Made by a program: the position numbers and the translations under genes | Notes under the pieces: generated by a model | Seen by the model: the letters and a program-made list of their open reading frames with translations, nothing else | Database searches by the model: none | Told to the model about the DNA's origin: nothing | Assembly: GCA_964017065.1 (NCBI GenBank) | Contig: OZ024787.1 | Span: 12,477,734-12,541,733 of the forward strand | Source of the DNA: Haliclona indistincta | Lineage: Eukaryota > Porifera > Demospongiae > Haplosclerida > Chalinidae | DNA length: 64,000 nucleotides | Direction of reading: 5' to 3' | Shown here: positions 12,310-24,352 of the stretch, one piece after another | How positions within the stretch are numbered: position 1 is the first letter of the stretch | Layout: every line of letters begins with the position of its first letter

Positions 12310-12643
12310 TACAAGTGGACTAAATGGACAGCGTCATCTTTTATCAGTAATGATAACCAGAACTCATGGTGCTACTCTGGTTTTAGGCCTAGCACAAAAA
12401 ACTATCCTCCACCACAGTTGGTCGATGAGCTGTGGCGGCATTAACTGCATACAACTCCCTCCATAGGGCCATTGTCACTCTCACAACCATCGATCTTAGC
12501 CCTGAGGTCAGGTACCTGTTTTACAGATGGGTGGGTCGTGGGTTTGAGAAAAAAAACTATTCCCAGTGCTGGGATTCGATCAGTGTCCTCCTGTCTTGTG
12601 AGCCAAAGACTCTACCTGTCTGCCAGCTGAACCACTGGAGCAC
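12310..12643 (-). repeat. tRNA-derived SINE
   Basis: On the minus strand from about 12640 the sequence reads GTGGTTCAGCTGGCAGACAG, like a tRNA 5' half with A box. About 40 nt later comes GATCGAATCCCAGCACTGG, a T-arm/B-box match. It is not a functional tRNA: it lacks a proper anticodon stem and continues into a non-tRNA body. The body contains a segment (about 12508-12535) that also occurs on the plus strand near 12145-12175, around GTTTTACAGATGGGTGGG. RNA polymerase III would read this; the family name is not known to me. Confidence 0.6.
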
Positions 12644-12974
12644 CTACACACAAAGGAACATAAACATAATACGTACATACGTATGCACGCAAGCAAAAAC
12701 ACATACAAGCACAAAAAGAAAGAAAGAGAGACTGAATCTATAACAATAACATACTGTAGCTACTTGTGCAGCTAGTGAAGAGGGCGAGGCAATAGCCATG
12801 CACTGACAAGGGAGGCAGGCTTTGAACACACACATATACACAGCTTCACTAGTCACAGAAAACGCACATACTGCAGGACATACATAATTGTGAAAATGTC
12901 TACGTAACTTACAACACCAAGAACTCCCTATTGCGCAATACTGGCTCCGCCCACACTGAATTTCATTAAGACAA

Positions 12975-13236
12975 AGTATTATACGCTACTGTATAACATG
13001 GGATAACATGGTATAAGGAATATACAGTAGTGTATATTGCAAAGTAGTATACACACAATATACACATGATATACTGTACTGTATAACTCAGTTATCTTTA
13101 CTATTGTATAACATATAATATACGCTATTGTAAAACAATGTGTATACTGGACTTATACGCATAGTAGTATATCTGTTGTATAACTCTAAAATACACACTG
13201 CAGTATACTAGTGTATAACAAAACTTTTGCACAGTG
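12975..13236. repeat. TATAC-rich palindromic repeat ending CTTTTGCACAGTG
   Basis: Dense short inverted GTATAAC and TATACAC motifs; the right end is the inverted partner of the 8192 terminus. Non-coding. Confidence 0.55.
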
Positions 13237-13716
13237 ATCACAGCACATTACAGACTGTTTTCATATACTACTAGTATACAACTCTTATGCACAATAGTGT
13301 GATACTCCTCAAGTTGTTTGGTGTTGTGTCACAAGTAGTTTGTGGTTTTCATCAACTCTATATCAGACAATTCTCTGTGATAATAGGTAACTCATTATAG
13401 TCATCAATGTCTTTTGTGTTAAGCTGTGGTTCTGCATGGTACAAATAAAGCTTGTGACACTTGGAGCTAGATAAAAGCAGGAGCAAACATAAATGATTCA
13501 TTGGGACAGTGAGCTAGTTATCAGGAGAGCAAAAGCTACAATGTAGCTATCTATAATCACCGTAGCCTTTGGCATACACTTCGTTTCCCTTTGCCTATTT
13601 GCATGAAATAAAAATTATTACAGTGTTCAAGTATAATCATTGTGTGAATTAAAATAATAAAATGATATTGTTTAAATAATAAGACTCAAATTAATACTAA
13701 AAAAATATCATGATTA
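13237..13716. other. Probable 3' flank of the NLR gene
   Basis: No coding signal. An AATAAA-type signal on the minus strand cannot be singled out in this AT-rich stretch. Confidence 0.4.
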
Positions 13717-16700
13717 TTAATTATCAAAACGATACTTTTTTAGCAAGTTCAACTCTAACAATTCTTTTGGTATATCTGCCATAGAATCTTCACACTTATA
13801 TGGTAGTATCAACTCTTTCACAACACTATGTTCTAGTGCTGCTCTCAGTCCTGGTATATATGCTAAAACAGCACTGCAATTTGCCGACGAATCCCATTCA
13901 ACCACCTGCAGTGACTTGGTCTGAGACAGCAGATTGGTAAGTAAATTCAACATCTCTTTATTAATTGTGTCTGTACTGAAATGAAATTTCACAAGAGTAC
14001 CAGTGACTATGGTTGTGGTGAGATAGTTATATTCATCGCTTGTTAGTTCACAGTTACTAATGTGCAAATCTTTTAGAGAAGAATTCAGCAGAGGAGCCAA
14101 TCCATGAATGCATAATCGATTCAAAAAAACATTGGTCAAGTAAAGCACACTTATCTTCCCAGCTAACTTTGGCAAACTTTGTTGTAGTGGAGAACAGTTG
14201 TCAGTTGTCCTATAGTGAAGAGAGAAATTTTTGACAGAATTGACGCAGTCATCAAATAATTTTTTACTCTAATTAAAGTCATTTCTCATCATTCTGTCCC
14301 CTTAAAATTAATGAATGCTGGGGATAAATCCCTATTTACAGTAGAATTATTTTTATTAATGCTTACTTATTAATTTGTGACAAATGAACTTCTTTCAAAG
14401 CCTGATAACCGTGTAGCTGATCTAATACTGCATTGTAATCGGGAAGAGTAATTTCAAGCGTTGTCAGTGTCTCGTGCTGTAGCTTTGGTAATTCTATTGT
14501 AGTGGGAAAGCTAAGGTGTGGAAGACGCAATGTTGTTAATCTCGGAAAATAGTATGAAAGATTGTGCAGTAGAGAAACAACTTCGTCACCAAAAGTAAGT
14601 TTAAACATTAATCGAAGTTCCGAAATTCTTTCAGTGAAGGGATATAGTTTTGATAGTACCTCTAAAAACCCAGTGGATAATACAGAACCATTTTTATTAC
14701 CTATTACTAAAGCAAACAGTGAAGGACCACTGGTCTCATTCCATGTTACTAAGCCATTGTAGTGCATACCATCAGAAAGAATAAGAACAAGATCAATAGG
14801 TACTTCTACAAACCATGCTGAAGTTCTGCCGCTGTTACCAATGCAATAGCCAACTACAAAATAGTATATGTGCACTGAAACTTGATTTAGGTTATAAAGA
14901 TAACTTTTGTCTTGAAAACTAACACTTTTTTGATTAAATACTTCTCGAACATTTCTTGGAGACTGAGCTTCAAAAAGCAACTGGCAGAAAGAATATATTG
15001 TGGTATAATCAAAAAAATCATGCATATCGGGTGGAGCTATTGCAGTGAATAGTAAGGAATGATTGAGACCAGCAATGAAAAGAAAGAGAGTCCAGTGAGT
15101 GGTCCTAATGGTGCCGTCTGATGTTCCAAATTGGTATAGATCTTGAATAGAATGAATCTCTTGTCGCTGCAGAAAGATTTCCTGCTTTTGTTGTTTCTCA
15201 GACCAGTAGATAGCTGCCATATACTCCTGCAATGTGAGGTGCAAAAACCTATAAGCTGATCGCTTAGACTGAACATCATAAATATGTTGAACTGACACCA
15301 ATAAGTCCAGCGTGTCACAAGAAACATCATTGAATATATATTTTTGTGCCTCTAGTCCATTTGCAGCAAGTTCTGCTATTTGCATCAAATTGTTATATGT
15401 TCGTGGTTTAAGATCACTTATTTTGTTAAGGTAAGCTGATATTTTTGAAGGCAAAGTGCGTCTTAAAATATTCAAAACAAAGGCAGTGTAAAGTTCAGTC
15501 AATGTATTGGGAGCAAAGCCCTTAAGCCCACCTTTCCAGTACTGTATATACAACTCCGTTACCATGGTACAGTGTAGAGGATTATACATGACGGAGAAAA
15601 TGAATGGTCGACTAGTCACATAAGTATGAAGGGCCTTTAAGAGTTTTGTATTTTCTTTACAAGCTAAAGTGATGTATGACTGTATGTCAGACTCATTAAA
15701 ACCAGAAATTACAATGCGTTGATCTAAGTCCAGTTTAAATTTAGCAGGTAAAATTCCTGTAGCTATCGGACGGCTAGTAACCAATACTGTTGCTTTCTGA
15801 AGGAGTCTGTCTGAGAGAATTTGTTCAAGCACTGAAAGGTCGTTGCGTTGATAATCTGATAGTTCATCATACCCATCAAATATAATCAATAAACCCTCTC
15901 CTTTTCGTGTCTGTACTTCAAGTGCAATTGATTGTCTTATTGTATCGTTAGGATGATAAAGCAAATCATAGACACTTGATGCGTTTCGAGTAGTTTCATC
16001 TCTTACTTCAACAAGAACTACCAGATCCCATGGATATTTCAGTCTGCCTTCTACCCAAGATTGACACAATTGCCAGCAGAGAGTAGATTTTCCAATTCCT
16101 GCAGCTCCTTCTATGAGGACAAAGTGAGCTATTGGTTTTCCTGTTGATGACGTTCCAATTTCCTTAATCGTCACTGAAATCTTTTCTTTCTGAATGTGAT
16201 CAACTCTTCCATGTAAAAGCTCACCTGTTTGTTCAATATTTGAATCAACAGACTCGTTTATATCTCTGTATATCATAACTAAATCAATCGGGTGTTTAGG
16301 ACGATTTCGAGATACAAATTCTGATGGCTTTGTGTGCATTGGATAACTTAAAGCACTATCACGATAAGTTTCTTGAAGATACTGTTGATACTGCACAAGA
16401 CAGTCAGGCAGTGTGGTAGAGCTGATAATAGGCTTATAATCCAAGTGCACTTCTGTAGCATTAGGGGGTTTGAAAAAATACACCAGAAGAAAATTGAGCA
16501 CTACAAATGTTAGGGCACAGGCAAAGATAATTGGGAATTTCTTGTGTATTTTCACACGTCGTCGAGATGATTTTATTGGATGTTTCAATTCTGTGACATC
16601 AAAGAAACATAGTAATAATAATTATTCACATGACTTCACAGAGTAGATTTAAAAATTATACGTCATGAGCAAAACACATGCATCATCATGCACGTTTCGA

Positions 16701-19700
16701 CGCTTCTAGAAGTTTTGCCATAATTGCCTCCAAATAATGGGCAAAAAAATTAATCAATTTTAGAAGTATTAAATTCAATTCATGTATCTAAAATGCTCAC
16801 AAGTGCACTATTTTTACCTGAAATAATAATGTAACAAACAATCTGTCGGCATAGTGAACTCGCAAATAATGATCATAATTTTTATAAACCTGGAAAATTA
16901 TTATTAAGCTCTGATTTACCTTTATTAGTCAGTGCCTTCCACACTTGTTGAGTTATGACACACTCGGCATCTGCCATAGCCAGTAGTAGAGTCTCCCATG
17001 TTATTGATACCTGATTTCCAGCAAATCCATCCAGCCATCCTTGTAGAAGTTCTTGACAACATTCCTCAATTCGGTAATTGTTTACTTCTATAGCATATAT
17101 TTCTTCACTAGTGAAATTCAATGCTCTCCCCAGTTTCTTCCAACGTGTACCAATAGCGTCAATGATATAAACATTTTCTACAGCTCCACTGCTACTGATA
17201 TATGTAAAACACCGTAGCTCCTGTAAAGTAGGCGTGCTCCCTGTGAAGTAAAATAAAATTTACACTGATATTTGAAATTTAAATTGTAACGTGAAGGGCT
17301 GAGCAGGAGCGCATAATGGGAGTGAATGTGCTAAGAAGGCAGAAGCGAGACACTTTCATGCATTTGAATAAATATTGCAACTCTATACATAATGGCTGTG
17401 TTTCTAAAGCGAGACAACTAATGGCTGATGATAAGCACAAGTCAGTTTCGTTTTGGCTGGAACTTGCCTACTGGAGGTAAGCAACAGCTTTTTACCTCCA
17501 CGATGATGTGCAAACAATCTATATGTGTGTGCATACCAGCTGTAGAGAACCAACGTGACAGCCAGGATCACAGATTCGACTCGTTTCTCGCTTTAGCAGT
17601 ATCTACTCGAGCTAGCAGACAAGGATGATTGTCTTGGAATGCAGTAGACCCTTGCTACTCCGAACACCTTGGTTCCGTGCCAACAGGAAACTGCTTCGAT
17701 TAGTGAATTTGTTCAGACTAGTGAAAACATGTAAAGTGCTTCCAGCTTAGAGTTGCCACTTTTTAAATTGTTAGTGTTCTTCTACTAAGAAGTGTACTAA
17801 ACTTTGTTGCCACTTCTCTTAGTGCATTTGTAGAGTTTGCAAGGTCAAGTGCATGAAAAATGTTGATAGTCGAGTTACCAGGCATTCTCTCTAATACAGT
17901 AGCGCCAAGTTTATGACATAATAACAAGTTGCACGACGTCACACGGATCCACCCATCTCGACTGTAACAGCAGCTTGGGATCATAGGTAGATAGCTCACA
18001 GTGACTTTCAAGAGCTTAGTAGGTGAAAGGTAGCACAAAACGCTGGCTTAAAATGAGAAATATGCGAGCAGTCGTTGCTACTCATCTGCCAGTCAACGTG
18101 CAGCGCGCAAGGAAATGCGTCATGAATGAACGATGAATAATTATTATCATCAGTGTAGCACAGAATCTGAAGCAACCGCCAGTCTCGCTTGTCTTCGACG
18201 AGCACTTGCGCGTATGCTAAGACTTATGGCTCTGATTTTGGATGAGCTGAGAACATAATTGTCCAACTACATTTGCACACTTAACTATCATCTAAAGATA
18301 AACAAGTTCAGATCCAATAACTTTGGACCTCCAAAATCTCTACTTTTTTTACATTTCTGGCTCATAATTTGTTATGCTTATATACCTGAGTTAAGCTTCC
18401 AAATCAGGTGGAAAATGGTTGTGCAAGTAGAATCATAGCCATTTTCTTAACTCACAAGGATACTCTTTTAAGTTCTAAAAACTTTTGCTACTTGCCATTA
18501 TATGACCACTAGTCATGTCAGCAACAACAACTATTACTGCAAGCGATGTAGGCACTACTAACGCCACACCAGCACTAAAGAATGTTAAAATAAAATTCTC
18601 AGCAAGTTTTAGTATTCCACGCTGTACAGAAAATTAAAAACATACTCAACAAACCACATATTTTAAAATGGCAGCTCTAAACTGGAAGCACTCTAGAGGT
18701 CAAACAATGCTAATAATATCCATAACACTTGTAATGACATTCACAAGCAATGTAATGATATTCACAACCAAATTTGCCCATTTGGATTAGTGAGGGTCTA
18801 CTGTACATGTACATGTAGTAGAAAGCTGCTTATTATCTTCTAGAATGCCGGTTTCAGCCAATACAAAACTGGACGTATGTACCGTCAGCCATCACTAGTC
18901 TATCTCTAGAAACATGTCCATCATGTGTGCACGGAGTTGCAATTTTTAATCAAACATGTGGGAGTGTCCCATTCCTGCCTTCTTAGCATGCTCACTCTCA
19001 TTTTGCGCTGCTGGGCTGAGCAATATCACGATTTGGTCAGCCCAGCAGCGCTAATAGCGATACTGGTAGTAGAATAAAAAAAGACGTTTGGAGACGGATT
19101 TAAACCTGGCCCTTCGGGTTCAAATACCAATATGCAACAATTACCTAACTTTTCAGGTAATGATGGAAGCTTTGTTCAACTATAATGATCAACAAGCTGA
19201 TGAATTGTTCTAGCACATTAACAATGTACATGTACTATGTTACTTGTCTTGTGCTTGGGTAATACGAATTGAAATAATAATTGTGTTGTCATAAGAAATA
19301 CCACAACGATCATGATAATGATATTACCAGTATCACTCAGCCCTAGTAACGTAGCAGTGAAAGTAGTGCTACTGTTCAACAAGTATTGCTGAGGAGTTGT
19401 GTACAACCATAGTGCAGTAAATTTGACGATGTTACATACTAGTGTATTGAGAATTTCTGTGCTCGCTTTTCTCCTTTATGTGAGTAAGCAAGCGAATGAC
19501 AATTTTGCAATGCTATACTAAGGCCTCGGTAACACTACGATAAAATTGGTGACAATGTCAAAATGGTGATCATGAGGAAAACATCGTGGTCCATGTGAAT
19601 GACCGACGACCAGCAGTGCTGGTTTCGAAAAAGGACTATGCCTTGAAATACAGTGAACACTACATTCCCAACGCATAGTTAGTTGGCAAAGACAAGTAGT

Positions 19701-20340
19701 GAAGCAGTAGTCGCTGCATATGCAACAGCAAGGTGTCCCTCTTTGGCAGTGTGACCGCATGCTTTTGCTATCGTGATCATGATCGTAGTGACTTGCCCTC
19801 TTTGCTATTGTAGTGTAACCAATTGCAAGGCCTAATAAGCAAACCAGCTCAATGACATCTTAACAGGAAGCTATGCGGCTACACCTATCGTTGAACGCCC
19901 ATCTCTTATAAACAAGGACGCACGTACCCTAATATTCTACACATCCCAACATGTAAGCACAACATACCTACTGTTCTGGTAGTGCCAGATACTGTCAGCA
20001 ACATTTCACTGATCTTGTCCACTAGGTCTTGTCGGTCACACGTTTTGAGCACAACGCACAGTTTCTCGTAAGTAGCTGCTGCTCCTTTCTCTTCTCTCCA
20101 CTTTCTTAGCATTGATATCCTCTGAGCTGGTGCTGATCTAGGATAACGTTCAATGATGTCTTCTATATCTATTTGAGACGAGCCCAAGTGAGGTGCTATC
20201 GCCGTCCAGTCGGAAACAAGCTTGGATAAAGTAACAAGTTGCTCATCGGAACATGGCTGCTGCCATAACGTGGTGACTAGTTGGTTCTCCGGCTTTTTAC
20301 AAGTTGAAGAGTCCATCATCATGGCCAGGATTTCAGTCAT
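13717..20340 (-). CDS. NLR-type receptor: Death-Death-TM-NACHT-LRR, four exons
   Basis: Exons on the minus strand: 20340-19968, 17240-16920, 16590-14367, 14209-13717. Phases are 1, 1 and 2, the splice sites are GT-AG, and the sum is 3411 nt (1136 aa). Exon 1 (ATG at 20340) holds a Death-fold segment around DWTAIAPHLGSS. Exon 2 holds a second one, WKKLGRALNFTSEEIYAIE. Exon 3 starts with a basic stretch and a hydrophobic helix (about residues 250-271), then a NACHT ATPase: Walker A GAAGIGKST at about 383, Walker B LLIIFDGYDEL at about 453, sensor-like VLVTSRP at about 493. The end of exon 3 and exon 4 carry leucine-rich repeats. NLRs of this order sense intracellular danger and signal through Death domains. 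The TM helix between Death and NACHT is unusual: it would put them on opposite sides of a membrane. Expression is untested; a separate short transcript for exon 3 cannot be excluded. Confidence 0.85.
17290..19030. mobile_element. Nested transposon remnants in NLR intron 1
   Basis: Two diverged inverted segments of about 130 bp (17290-17425 and 18890-19030, sharing GTGCTAAGAAGGCAG-like sequence) bracket the intron interior. Inside them, CAGTAGACCCTTGCTACTCC at 17642 and an inverted CAGTAGACCCTCACTAATCC ending at 18802 form pogo/Tigger-like ends. No transposase is left. The pieces explain why this intron is 2.7 kb. Confidence 0.5.
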
Positions 20341-20993
20341 GAGTACGTGGGGTCGGGGTCAAAGGTCGAAATTTAACCTGTTTTGCACGGAATTTAACTT
20401 CATCTTTCTGCTACACGCGGCTACACGTACCCCTCTTCCTCACTATGCAGACAGCTGCTGTAGTGGCAGTCGCCAGTGTGCAAAGGAGAGCTCGGGACCT
20501 CGAAGAAGAATAGACTAGTCAGGTTGTCCTTCATGGCGAGTGTACAGTTACGTCCCTTGATCTCTATAGTAGGCTATAGCCGTGCTCCACAGTCTTGCTA
20601 TGGTCTGTCAATACATAAAAGTAACAGTAGGTGAGTATTAGAATCTGGCTGTAGTCAGGGCATGTAGCTCAGTGTAAGGTAATGATGTCACTGGCTTCAG
20701 TATCTGCTGGACAACGATAGCATGAGTGATCAGTGAATCGGTAGTGTCTGCTAGCAGTAGTGGAAATGACAGTAGCAACTGTATGCATCACTGGAAAATA
20801 TTTTGAGTCCATTGGAAACCTTGCTCCACCCACAAATACATGTAGTTGCATTTTGAGTATTGTTACACTGAAAGTTTTCCATTCTTACGAACTTAGCCGC
20901 CAGACAGATTCTACTACAATACACAAACTTGCATGATTATGATTGAGATTGTAATTGTAATAGACTAACATGCATATATTTCAGCATGTTATA
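20341..20993. other. NLR 5' flank
   Basis: Likely contains the NLR promoter. No TATA box or other site stands out clearly enough to call. Confidence 0.4.
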
Positions 20994-21560
20994 ACAACAT
21001 GTCAGCTACTGCTGTTCTGATTTCACCGACAGTTCTCAGTAGATTGCGCAATATCAAGAGCTCACTTCTTATCAAAGATTCAGCCAAGATTAATTCAGTC
21101 AAAGACTAATTTACTGTACTCAGTCAATTGTTATTAGCTATAAATATATTATTGTGATGCTTAATGTACTGATATGTTATCAGCATTACTAGGAAACAAA
21201 TATAAGTTACATGTCAAGAACAAGTTATTTGATGTGGTAACAACACATTATAATGAGAAGGAAGCATTGACTTTAATCATAAAAGAACTTAAATGTTTAT
21301 GCTTTTATGTCTCACTGTCTATAGTTGTTACGTGTAGCTCAGTAGTGCTGATAGTTGTCTGTTAACTTGCAGTGTGCTTCGGTTGCAGTTTGTGTGCCTC
21401 CATGCATATCCACTCTATCATACTAGTATTCAGAAGACGTGGAGCAAGGTACAACAGTGTTAACATCAACGTGCTGTATGATCTGTCATGATAACGTATG
21501 AGTCATGACAGCCAGCAATATTTTATTTTTATTAGCTCCTAGCTTTCCTTGCAGATCAAT
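20994..21560 (+). pseudogene. 3' stump of a GABA-B-like GPCR copy with its 3' flank
   Basis: From ACAACATGTCAGCTACTGCT at 20994 to a stop near 21108 the sequence follows the last 35-40 codons of the intact receptor at 22055, with small indels. The next 450 bp follow that gene's 3' flank (24340-24620). Everything upstream of the last TM helix is missing, so this is the remains of a lost or truncated tandem copy. Confidence 0.8.
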
Positions 21561-21576
21561 ACATGTGGTTCAATTC

Positions 21577-21685
21577 ATAGATATTACAGTGCGGGATAGG
21601 AAGCTCAAATTTCCTCCAAATCAAAATGTATTACGTCACGCCACGTCATGGTGGTCGATGCGCATTACCGCGCGTAGCAGTCAGT
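21577..21685. repeat. One-sided fragment of the CATAGATATTA-type element
   Basis: Starts CATAGATATTACAGTGCGGG and runs through GGTGGTCGATGCGCATTACC. It matches the ends of the complete element at 41231-42018. No second end was found here, so it is a solo terminus. Confidence 0.6.
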
Positions 21686-21744
21686 CATCAATAATAGAAC
21701 AACTCTTAGTCAGTCATCCATGCATGTAAAAAGCCGTTGTAGTT

Positions 21745-22054
21745 CTAAGAATCATACGCGGGGTTCTCTCATTAGTAAAACGAGTAGAAGTTATACAAGT
21801 AATAATAGCGGCTATAGTAAAACTATATATATTATGTTCCGCGCTTTTTGGCAACTTGCGCGGCAATTCATATCCCGTCATAGGAATGTGGTGCCCGACG
21901 TAAATTAAATTCAGTCAGCACGGGGAAGAAGCGGCCTTCGAATACTGGATAGAGTTAAGGCAAACAGACCGGGCTAGTCAGCCAAAACTATTCAAGTTGC
22001 TGTATCATTAAACTCAGCTCTATATTGATGGATGTGAGCTTGACAATAGCAAGA
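21745..22054 (+). promoter_or_regulatory. Conserved 5' flank shared by GPCR copies 1 and 3
   Basis: The stretch around ACGCGGGGTTCTCTCATTAG, CGAGTAGAAGTTAT and GCGGCCTTCGAA recurs at 57970-58337 in the same position relative to the start codon. Conservation between paralogs through a non-coding region marks it as the probable promoter and 5' UTR, or simply as recently duplicated DNA. Confidence 0.5.
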
Positions 22055-24352
22055 ATGGCGACTTTGATCATTGTGTTACTGTTATTGCTGAGAGTATCAC
22101 CCATTGCTGCCAGTCGTTGTCCCAACAGCTCTCTCACTGAAGACACTAAACCATTGTATCTTGTGACTCTAGTGTCATTCACCAGGGTTGTCAGTATTGT
22201 GGCAGGAGCACTTGTTGCTCAAGAAGAAATTAACAATCATGCTAACTTGCTTCCCGGCTATCATATCGAACTGATTGTTACAAGGCAAGAGCCTTGCTCT
22301 TCAAGTGACATAGCTACTGGCTTAAGTAACATATTGAAGTACACAATTGACCCACCATGCAGGCCTGTTGTAGCAGTCAGTGGACTGGGTTGCTCTTCCC
22401 ACGCTGCAGTCATGTCTCCTATTATAGGTCATGATGGATTTGACCTCATACACCTCTCATCTGCTAATTCACCAATATTTAAAAGTCAAATTCATCGTTT
22501 TCCACACTTGTGGACTTTCCTTGGCTCAGCCACTACATATTCTGACATAATTCTTGCTTTAATGGACCAGTTCAATTGGGAGCGAGTGGGCCTCGTTTAC
22601 AACAGTGGAAATGTATTTACTCATGAGCTGGCACGAAATTTTGAGCAGAAGCTAAAGTTGTCAGAAAGGAAAAGTTTGGTATTTAGTGAAGAATTAAGCG
22701 GCACTTCCAAAATATACTTTGATCGAGCAATCTCTAACATCAAGTCACAAGGTGTGACCATACTAGTTGCTATCCTCAGAGAGGAACAGGACAGCATTCT
22801 AGTGACTCGTGCAGTCGAAGAGGGATTGCTGTATCCCCAGTACATTTGGATCCATGTTGAAATAAGTCCTGAATGGTTATTAAATGATAAACATTATGAT
22901 CGTGAAGCTATCCTCAGTGGTATTGAAGGTCATATATTCTTGTTTCCTTCTACAGATCATAATCGATCAGTTAATTTAGTATCTGATGAACCTTACTCAG
23001 TTTTTGAGCAGAAATTTAATGATAAGCTTCCTCAGCTGGAGGCATACTATAACGAAAGTGATAAAGTTTCTGTGATAGAATTTGGAAGTTATTATTATGA
23101 TCAAGTTTGGGCTCTAGCTCTTGCATTGAACAATTCTCTTCCAGTATTGAGAGACAAGAACCTGTCAATTGATAACTACACAATTGGACAACCTGAAATT
23201 ACAGACGTGATTGAAGAACAAATGGCTCGTTTAAGCTTTCAAGGAGCTGGTGGCTTAGTTGAGTTCAATCAGAATCGCAGTGTGTCTACTCTTGTTCAGA
23301 TTATCTGGTTTGTTAATAAAACTGAGCGCATTGTTGGAATCTGCAATCCTTTGAACGTGACTAACTTTCATGCTAACATTAATACCAGTGATCTTCCTAA
23401 AGATAGACTAGATGATGAATACACACTCATTTCCTTGCCTGTTGCAATGTTGCTGTATATAGCAACTAGCGCAGTCATTATCTTCACTACCGTACAGCTC
23501 TACTTATACATGTATCTTCACTACAAGAAATGCAAGGTCATCAGAGCTACCAGTCCATACCTCAGACTTGTCATGTTTGCTGGTTGCTACCTATATTGTG
23601 TAGCAGCTATATTCACCATCACTCAAGGTAGCTTTGTGCTTTCTCCTGTCATGTTCTCAGCAACAATATGCCTTCTTCTTCTATCAGTTGTGAATGCTTT
23701 TAGTCTGACACTAACTACACTGTTCATTATACAACTAAGAGTGTATCACATTTTCAAATCTTCAAAAAATCTTATATCGGGTCTCGGCAAGAAATTCAAA
23801 AATTATTCTCTGTTCTTTTTCATTTTCTTGCTTTCAATCACTCCAAATACAGTTTTCTTTCTCTCCTTGATATTCGAAGTACCAGCAATGTCCAGTTATA
23901 GAACTCAAGTCATGAGAGATTCACACTTTACGTATATGGTACATATTCGTCTAACAGGAACAACACCTTATGTTGCTGTAGCATGTATGCTAGTATATCT
24001 TGCTCTATTCTTACTGCTGATACTCTACCTTGCCATTCGCACTCGCAAGATTACATACAAAAACTTCAAGGATACCAAAAAGATCAATATTTTCATTGCT
24101 ATCGTGTTTTTTGTGACCACCTTGGGTAGTGCTGTTGCCGCTGTTCTTTTTCTACGCCAAAAAGAACCTGAAGGTCATGTGGTGTTGACAGTATGCTTGC
24201 TAATATTACCGACAACATGTCAGCTACTGCTGTTTCTACCAAAGATTTCCCCGACAGTACTCAGTAGATTGCGCAATATCAAGATTACACTTCTTCAACA
24301 AAGAGTAATTCAGTCAAAGACTAATGTACTGTACTCAGTAAATTATTATTAG
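22055..24352 (+). CDS. Class C GPCR, metabotropic GABA-B-like receptor, copy 1
   Basis: An intronless receptor of 765 aa if started at the ATG at 22055; an ATG at 22028 is also in frame. I prefer 22055 because copy 3 keeps this Met but has lost the upstream one. A hydrophobic signal peptide (MATLIIVLLLLLRVSPIAAS) is followed by a periplasmic-binding-protein-like Venus-flytrap domain (about residues 35-430, with many N-glycosylation sequons). Seven TM helices (about 458-730) and a short tail follow. There is no cysteine-rich linker between the flytrap and TM1, which is the GABA-B type rather than the glutamate or calcium-sensing type. It should sit in the plasma membrane, bind a small ligand and couple to G proteins; the ligand is unknown. 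Copies 2 and 3 are close paralogs. Confidence 0.9.
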   Translation: MATLIIVLLLLLRVSPIAASRCPNSSLTEDTKPLYLVTLVSFTRVVSIVAGALVAQEEINNHANLLPGYHIELIVTRQEPCSSSDIATGLSNILKYTIDPPCRPVVAVSGLGCSSHAAVMSPIIGHDGFDLIHLSSANSPIFKSQIHRFPHLWTFLGSATTYSDIILALMDQFNWERVGLVYNSGNVFTHELARNFEQKLKLSERKSLVFSEELSGTSKIYFDRAISNIKSQGVTILVAILREEQDSILVTRAVEEGLLYPQYIWIHVEISPEWLLNDKHYDREAILSGIEGHIFLFPSTDHNRSVNLVSDEPYSVFEQKFNDKLPQLEAYYNESDKVSVIEFGSYYYDQVWALALALNNSLPVLRDKNLSIDNYTIGQPEITDVIEEQMARLSFQGAGGLVEFNQNRSVSTLVQIIWFVNKTERIVGICNPLNVTNFHANINTSDLPKDRLDDEYTLISLPVAMLLYIATSAVIIFTTVQLYLYMYLHYKKCKVIRATSPYLRLVMFAGCYLYCVAAIFTITQGSFVLSPVMFSATICLLLLSVVNAFSLTLTTLFIIQLRVYHIFKSSKNLISGLGKKFKNYSLFFFIFLLSITPNTVFFLSLIFEVPAMSSYRTQVMRDSHFTYMVHIRLTGTTPYVAVACMLVYLALFLLLILYLAIRTRKITYKNFKDTKKINIFIAIVFFVTTLGSAVAAVLFLRQKEPEGHVVLTVCLLILPTTCQLLLFLPKISPTVLSRLRNIKITLLQQRVIQSKTNVLYSVNYY

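Noticed and set aside
11845..12466. Long open frames of Val-Cys or Thr-His across CA repeats
   Set aside because: Pure microsatellite translation; no start context or domain.
12545..12640. Candidate tRNA gene on the minus strand
   Set aside because: A- and B-box-like parts are present but the arms do not fold into a tRNA, and a SINE body follows.
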